Shown: piece after piece, positions 32,796 through 35,777 of the stretch | Numbering within the stretch: position 1 is the first letter of the stretch | How the letters are laid out: each line of letters begins with the position of its first letter | From: Clostridia bacterium | GTDB lineage: Bacteria > Bacillota > Clostridia > Oscillospirales > CAG-272 | DNA: 35,777 nt | Assembly (NCBI GenBank): GCA_017461745.1 | Contig: JAFTXE010000080.1 | Span: forward strand, 1 to 35,777 | Reading direction: 5' to 3' | The notes under the pieces: generated by a model | Told to the model about the DNA's origin: nothing | What the model saw: only the letters and a program-made list of their open reading frames with translations | Database searches by the model: none | Made by a program: the position numbers and the translations under genes

Positions 32796-33325
32796 TTTAC
32801 TCGCTTATATATCTCGTGATCTCGGGTCATCATACCGAATGCAATCATTTCACGTCGAATCGTACAGAAATCCTCGTGATATCGCAAAATGATCTCATTG
32901 ACCTCTTTTTCGCCATATTCTCGGTCTGTTTCAAACTGCTTTAGTATCTCAAGCAATACAATCTCACGCTTTTTACGTTGTGTGGGAATCTGTGTCAGCC
33001 TCCCGTACTTAAAAAAGTTTGAAATGACCTCTTTTTTATATTTTTCCTCGGTATCAACTACCGCGTCATCCTTTTTGATCAGCTCATAAAGCGGTTTATC
33101 GAAAATATCGCGGTTAAGAGAATAGATTATATAGAATTGCGAGCGAGAGCAGTTGACCACGCCAGCTGATTCCATTTTTTTTAGGTGGTAGCAAATCGTC
33201 GCGGGGGTCAAGGACAGTTCGCAAGCGATTTTTTCTACGTAGGAATCTTCCTTCAAAAGAATATTGAGTATTTCAAGACGTGTTTCGTCAGCAAGGAGCT
33301 TTAATAGTTCAAGTTTTTCTTTCAC
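32792..33325 (-). CDS. ArsR-type HTH regulator with C-terminal DUF2087
   Basis: DNA-binding protein of 177 residues. Residues 1-75 are an ArsR winged helix (KLLADETRLEILNILL, then TPATICYHLKKMESAGVV). Residues about 103-175 match DUF2087 (GRLTQIPTQRKKREIVLLEI, YGEKEVNEIILRYHEDF, TIRREMIAFGMM). No CxC metal site is seen at the ArsR positions. The start is set at GTG 33325, which overlaps the upstream stop as GTGA with AAAGGAAG before it; a TTG at 33352 in frame is less likely since it lies inside the upstream gene without a site. Such fusions usually act as repressors of neighbouring genes; the signal is unknown. Confidence 0.88.
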   Translation of the reverse strand: MKEKLELLKLLADETRLEILNILLKEDSYVEKIACELSLTPATICYHLKKMESAGVVNCSRSQFYIIYSLNRDIFDKPLYELIKKDDAVVDTEEKYKKEVISNFFKYGRLTQIPTQRKKREIVLLEILKQFETDREYGEKEVNEIILRYHEDFCTIRREMIAFGMMTRDHEIYKRVK

Positions 33326-33810
33326 TCTATCACTTCCTTTCGTCTTTGCCAAGCTTCATCAAGACATTCTTTAGCAAATTTCAAGCCGCCGATGCGTTCT
33401 TCAATCTCGACTTTTTCCCAATCGGTTGCATGTTCCAATTTTGATTCAAGCTTTGCGATTTCGGAATCAGCAAATGCAATATGACCATAATACAATGCAA
33501 AATCCTGCTTTTCACCCTCTGCGGCATTTTCATATAGTGCAACATATTCCGGTATAGAGATGAATGCTTCGTTAATGTCAGGCAAAAGGTAATGATTATT
33601 CGCATTTTTTGCGGCTACACGATGGCTATGAAAGAAACGACACCACACATTTGTTGCCCCGGCATACCTGTATTTTGCACATTTATATTCGGCTATTCTA
33701 TTCCTTTTCTCCAGTGGTTTTTTGTCAAGTGTATCGCAGAAGATCTCTAATTTTTTTGTTTCAGTATTTATCAAATCAAGTGCAATTTGAAAAAAGTTTG
33801 AAGTTGCCAT
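33322..33810 (-). CDS. Unknown helical protein, 162 residues
   Basis: No family recognised. Soluble, with no signal peptide or membrane helix. Mostly charged helices: 1-55 (basic, KKPLEKRNRIAEYKCAKYRYA), a short block VWCRFFHSHRVAAKNANNHY (55-74), and a long C-terminal helical region 100-160 that could form a coiled coil. The start ATG overlaps the TAA of the upstream gene (TAATG) and has AAGGAGG inside that gene, so translation is coupled. It lies between another unknown gene and two regulators in a cassette that seems richer in A+T than its surroundings. Confidence 0.8.
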   Translation of the reverse strand: MATSNFFQIALDLINTETKKLEIFCDTLDKKPLEKRNRIAEYKCAKYRYAGATNVWCRFFHSHRVAAKNANNHYLLPDINEAFISIPEYVALYENAAEGEKQDFALYYGHIAFADSEIAKLESKLEHATDWEKVEIEERIGGLKFAKECLDEAWQRRKEVIE

Positions 33811-34307
33811 TATTTTTCCTCCTTATCGTCAAATGCAAAAACAAATAAATCTTTTTCAATTCTGTAAGCTCGCCACATATTCAAAATATCGTCCAACACT
33901 TCTTTTTTGATTTTTGCCTTGAAGATTATTTGCGGATTGCCGTCCTTTTCTGCTTGCTCAAAATCGGTATTATAGGTGTTATAAAAGTTAACCCTCATGA
34001 ATACTTCGGGGTAGAGCGCAATCTCCATAAGTTCTTTTTGATCTTCGTGCAATGTGTAATAATAGTTGGCAATATCGGGAAAATGCTTAATTAAATTCTT
34101 GAATCTTTTGCTCATCAATTCAATCGCCTGATCTGTTCCGGATATAAGTCCTGCCGCTATCGCAACATTATAAATTCCGGACTTTAATTGCAAAGCACCT
34201 CGCTCCGTAGGATGGCTTTTATCTACTGAAGCTGCATCCGCTTTGCAAGCGTTGTGCTTTTCTTTTGTGATCGTCCATAAGCCGTTGAATATTTCTTGCT
34301 TGTTCAT
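33810..34307 (-). CDS. Unknown protein, 165 residues, first gene of the regulator cassette
   Basis: No family recognised. Soluble and mostly helical, without signal peptide: MNKQEIFNGLWTITKEKH at the start, a Gly-containing segment YNVAIAAGLISGTDQAIELM (45-64), an aromatic middle (DIANYYYTL) and an acidic end (FDDKEEK). It is preceded by a perfect sigma-A promoter and a ribosome binding site AAAGGTGG. First of four genes whose stops and starts overlap (34307 to 32523). The 165- and 162-residue proteins have similar size and may form a complex; that is inference. Confidence 0.8.
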   Translation of the reverse strand: MNKQEIFNGLWTITKEKHNACKADAASVDKSHPTERGALQLKSGIYNVAIAAGLISGTDQAIELMSKRFKNLIKHFPDIANYYYTLHEDQKELMEIALYPEVFMRVNFYNTYNTDFEQAEKDGNPQIIFKAKIKKEVLDDILNMWRAYRIEKDLFVFAFDDKEEK

Positions 34308-34332
34308 AAGTACATATCCACCTTTCTGTTGT

Positions 34333-34343
34333 TGTAGACTACA
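34333..34343. promoter_or_regulatory. Perfect palindrome at the cassette transcription start, putative operator
   Basis: TGTAGACTACA, a perfect dyad (5+1+5), centred about where transcription from the promoter at 34349-34377 should start. Position and symmetry fit an operator for one of the two regulators of the same operon. Confidence 0.6.
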
Positions 34344-34348
34344 CTGAT

Positions 34349-34377
34349 ATTATACCCATCTAATCACTTTTTGTCAA
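34349..34377 (-). promoter_or_regulatory. Perfect consensus sigma-A promoter of the four-gene cassette
   Basis: Minus strand: -35 TTGACA (34372-34377), 17-base spacer, -10 TATAAT (34349-34354). A promoter this strong normally needs repression, in keeping with the adjacent palindrome. Confidence 0.92.
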
Positions 34378-34476
34378 TAGTGTTTCGATGATTTTCTAAT
34401 CAATTAAACCAATGGTTGAAAAAATGCGAAAAGAAACCGAAATTGATTTCTTTCCGCATTTGTTGAATATATTTTG

Positions 34477-34518
34477 TAAACCTGCTTTATCGCAGGTACG
34501 CCAAGGGCAGTGCTTTTT
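34477..34518. repeat. Small repeat, right inverted copy bounding the regulator cassette
   Basis: Inverted counterpart of 32226-32278: blocks AAAAAGCACTG and ATAAAGCAGGTTTAC on the minus strand, with hairpin ACCTGC/GCAGGT. It lies between the cassette promoter and the 3' end of holA and may serve as the holA terminator. Confidence 0.65.
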
Positions 34519-34532
34519 GTATATTTGTATAA

Positions 34533-35564
34533 TTAAAGCGCGCAAATAAGCTTTTCGATTGCGACGTAGCCCTGCGGCGATAGCTTTACGGCGAGGTCTG
34601 CCTCGGAGCAAAGCTCAAGCGCTCCCTTAAGCTTTTGCATTGATTTTCCCGCCGCTCCTTGCGCATAAAGCTTGGTTTTATATTCGTTCATTTTAAGCAG
34701 TGACGCTATTTCCGACACGGGACAGCCCTCGTCGGCAAGCGCCTTGACGGAAATAAGGTCACAGATAACCCTCGATACCTCGGACAAAAGTATTATCGGG
34801 TCAACACGTCTGAACTTCATAACGGCAAGCGCGTTTATCGCGTCCTCGCTTCTGCCGTCGAGAATGGCGTTCGCAAGCGTAAATGCATCAGTCGTTATCT
34901 CGGCAATGGAAACGTTGAGAACGTCCTCCTTAGTAACCGTGTTGCGCCCGTTCTGCAAAACGTAATAGCTGAGCTTCTCCGTCTCATTTGAAAGCGTATA
35001 CATGGACTTTCCCGCATAATTTATAAGGAAAGAGCAAACCTCGGGCGAGGCTTGCGCGCCGTTATGCTCAAAGTGCTTCCCTACCCACGAGATAAGTCTC
35101 GCGCCCGAAACAGTCTCAAAATGAACGAGCGTCAGGTATTCTCCGAGGCGCTTGAGCAGAGCCGACGGATATTTTGGAAGATTTCCCTCCTCCACCATAG
35201 TAGCGGGAACGGAGATTATAAGAACGTTATAGTTATATTCGGAAAGCTCGGCAAGAACGTCGCAGAGGTCGTCAAGCTCCTTCGGGCGTAGAGAATTTAT
35301 ATTCAGACCGTTGACGGTGACTATCTTCTGCTCACACATCATGGACATGGGCATAAGAGCGTCAAGCAAAGCTCCCGCGCTGTAGTCTATCGCCTCGATT
35401 TTCATGTCGTTAAAAAGGGCGAAGGTCTCGTCCGAGCATACAGCCTGTCTTGCCGCCGTAACGGAGTGCGCCTTCATATAGTCCTCGTCGCCAAAAAACA
35501 AATATCCGCCCGACAGACCCTTCTTCATCAGCTTTCGAAAGGCGTCTTCCTTGATTATTTCCAA
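34533..35564 (-). CDS. holA: DNA polymerase III subunit delta
   Basis: Clamp-loader wrench subunit that opens the beta sliding clamp; cytoplasmic. The 343-residue product has the family opening GGYLFFGDEDYM (about 19-30 from this start), the central AAA+-like region, and the C-terminal collar domain with TDAFTLANAILDGR and IILLSEVSRVICDL. The start is placed at TTG 35564 because GAGGTGA lies six bases upstream; a GTG at 35573 in the same frame falls inside that binding site and is less likely. Single gene on the minus strand, upstream DNA being the family P palindrome. Confidence 0.92.
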   Translation of the reverse strand: MEIIKEDAFRKLMKKGLSGGYLFFGDEDYMKAHSVTAARQAVCSDETFALFNDMKIEAIDYSAGALLDALMPMSMMCEQKIVTVNGLNINSLRPKELDDLCDVLAELSEYNYNVLIISVPATMVEEGNLPKYPSALLKRLGEYLTLVHFETVSGARLISWVGKHFEHNGAQASPEVCSFLINYAGKSMYTLSNETEKLSYYVLQNGRNTVTKEDVLNVSIAEITTDAFTLANAILDGRSEDAINALAVMKFRRVDPIILLSEVSRVICDLISVKALADEGCPVSEIASLLKMNEYKTKLYAQGAAGKSMQKLKGALELCSEADLAVKLSPQGYVAIEKLICAL

Positions 35565-35589
35565 AATACTCACCTCGCCGATATCGCAG

Positions 35590-35777
35590 AATTATAGACA
35601 AATTATGATTTGTCGGGGGGACGCGAGGGGACGCGAGGACGCGATTTCCGCTTTTTTGAAAAAAAGCTTGGCAAAAAACTTCCTTGCAGGGTTGTAGCCC
35701 TTAAAGCTATTCTTGGATTTATAATTGTTATAAAGGGCTACAACCCTGCAAGAAAGCTTTTGCGGAGCTTTTCTCGA
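35590..35777. repeat. Long palindromic repeat, family P, partial copy at right window edge
   Basis: Left arm and loop complete, right arm cut by the window end. The flanks match the copy at 29128-29361 in the same orientation (GCGATTTCCGCTTTTTTG, GCAAGAAAGCTTTTGCGG), but the loop reads as the reverse complement (AGCTATTCTTGGATTTATAA). Inner arms are AGGGTTGTAGCCCTT/AAGGGCTACAACCCT, different from the other copies but again self-complementary. Confidence 0.85.

Noticed and set aside
32523..34307. Classical toxin-antitoxin system
   Set aside because: The two unknown proteins show no known toxin motif and the unit has two regulators and four genes; the evidence does not support the label.
1..35777. 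Circular element (plasmid or phage) because both ends carry the same repeat
   Set aside because: The end and start sequences do not overlap as one continuous copy, no replication, phage or mobilisation genes are present, and the genes are chromosomal housekeeping types.

Overview
The window looks like a chromosomal contig from an uncultured Clostridia-type Firmicute, probably gut-associated (Oscillospirales or Christensenellales-like). I infer this from strong AGGAGG-type ribosome binding sites, frequent TTG/GTG starts, sigma-A promoters of the TTGACA-17-TATAAT type, a T-box leader, SLH surface protein, minimal SufBC pair and the palindromic intergenic repeats common in gut Firmicutes. Both ends of the window lie inside copies of one long palindromic repeat, as expected where an assembly breaks. 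Almost all genes are on the minus strand.

Layout. 1-317: partial repeat and terminator. 318-1694: citrate synthase, divergent from a small unknown gene (1905-2342). 15909 down to 2374: one compact seven-gene minus-strand operon holding a 1152-residue solute-binding protein with carbohydrate-binding-like domains, a MalF/MalG-type permease pair, an NHL-TPR-YIP1 fusion, a 1280-residue DUF5696-like secreted TIM-barrel protein, and a second permease pair with unusual loop inserts. It has no ATPase of its own. A consensus-like promoter at 16232-16260 gives it a GC-rich, hairpin-rich leader of about 315 nt. 16261-17299: gene-free AT-rich DNA ending in a repeat.

17300-18942: SufC plus a short SufB/SufD (SMS-like Fe-S assembly). 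19126-21611: an AlgX/DHHW-like protein and an MBOAT (AlgI/DltB-like) protein, both intact ORFs that have lost the expected catalytic residues. 21612-22500: nested inverted repeats. 22502-25347: a TrpXYZ-type ABC importer (ATPase, permease, lipoprotein) controlled by a T-box riboswitch at 25417-25656 whose specifier reads better as UAC (Tyr) than UGG (Trp). 25720-26730: two-domain SGNH/GDSL hydrolase. 27027-28925: ddl and prmC. 29380-30687: SLH-domain surface protein. 30857-32213 (plus strand): SLOG protein and purC.

32523-34307: a four-gene, stop/start-overlapping, apparently AT-rich cassette (two unknown proteins, an ArsR-DUF2087 regulator, an XRE regulator with a Cys cluster) with a perfect consensus promoter and a palindromic putative operator, bracketed by inverted copies of a small repeat. 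34533-35564: holA (DNA polymerase III delta). 35590-35777: partial palindromic repeat.

The most promising undescribed systems are the ATPase-less transport/DUF5696/YIP1 locus with its structured leader, the co-degenerate MBOAT/AlgX-like pair, and the inverted-repeat-bounded regulator cassette. Functions below come from reading motifs by eye; no database search was run.
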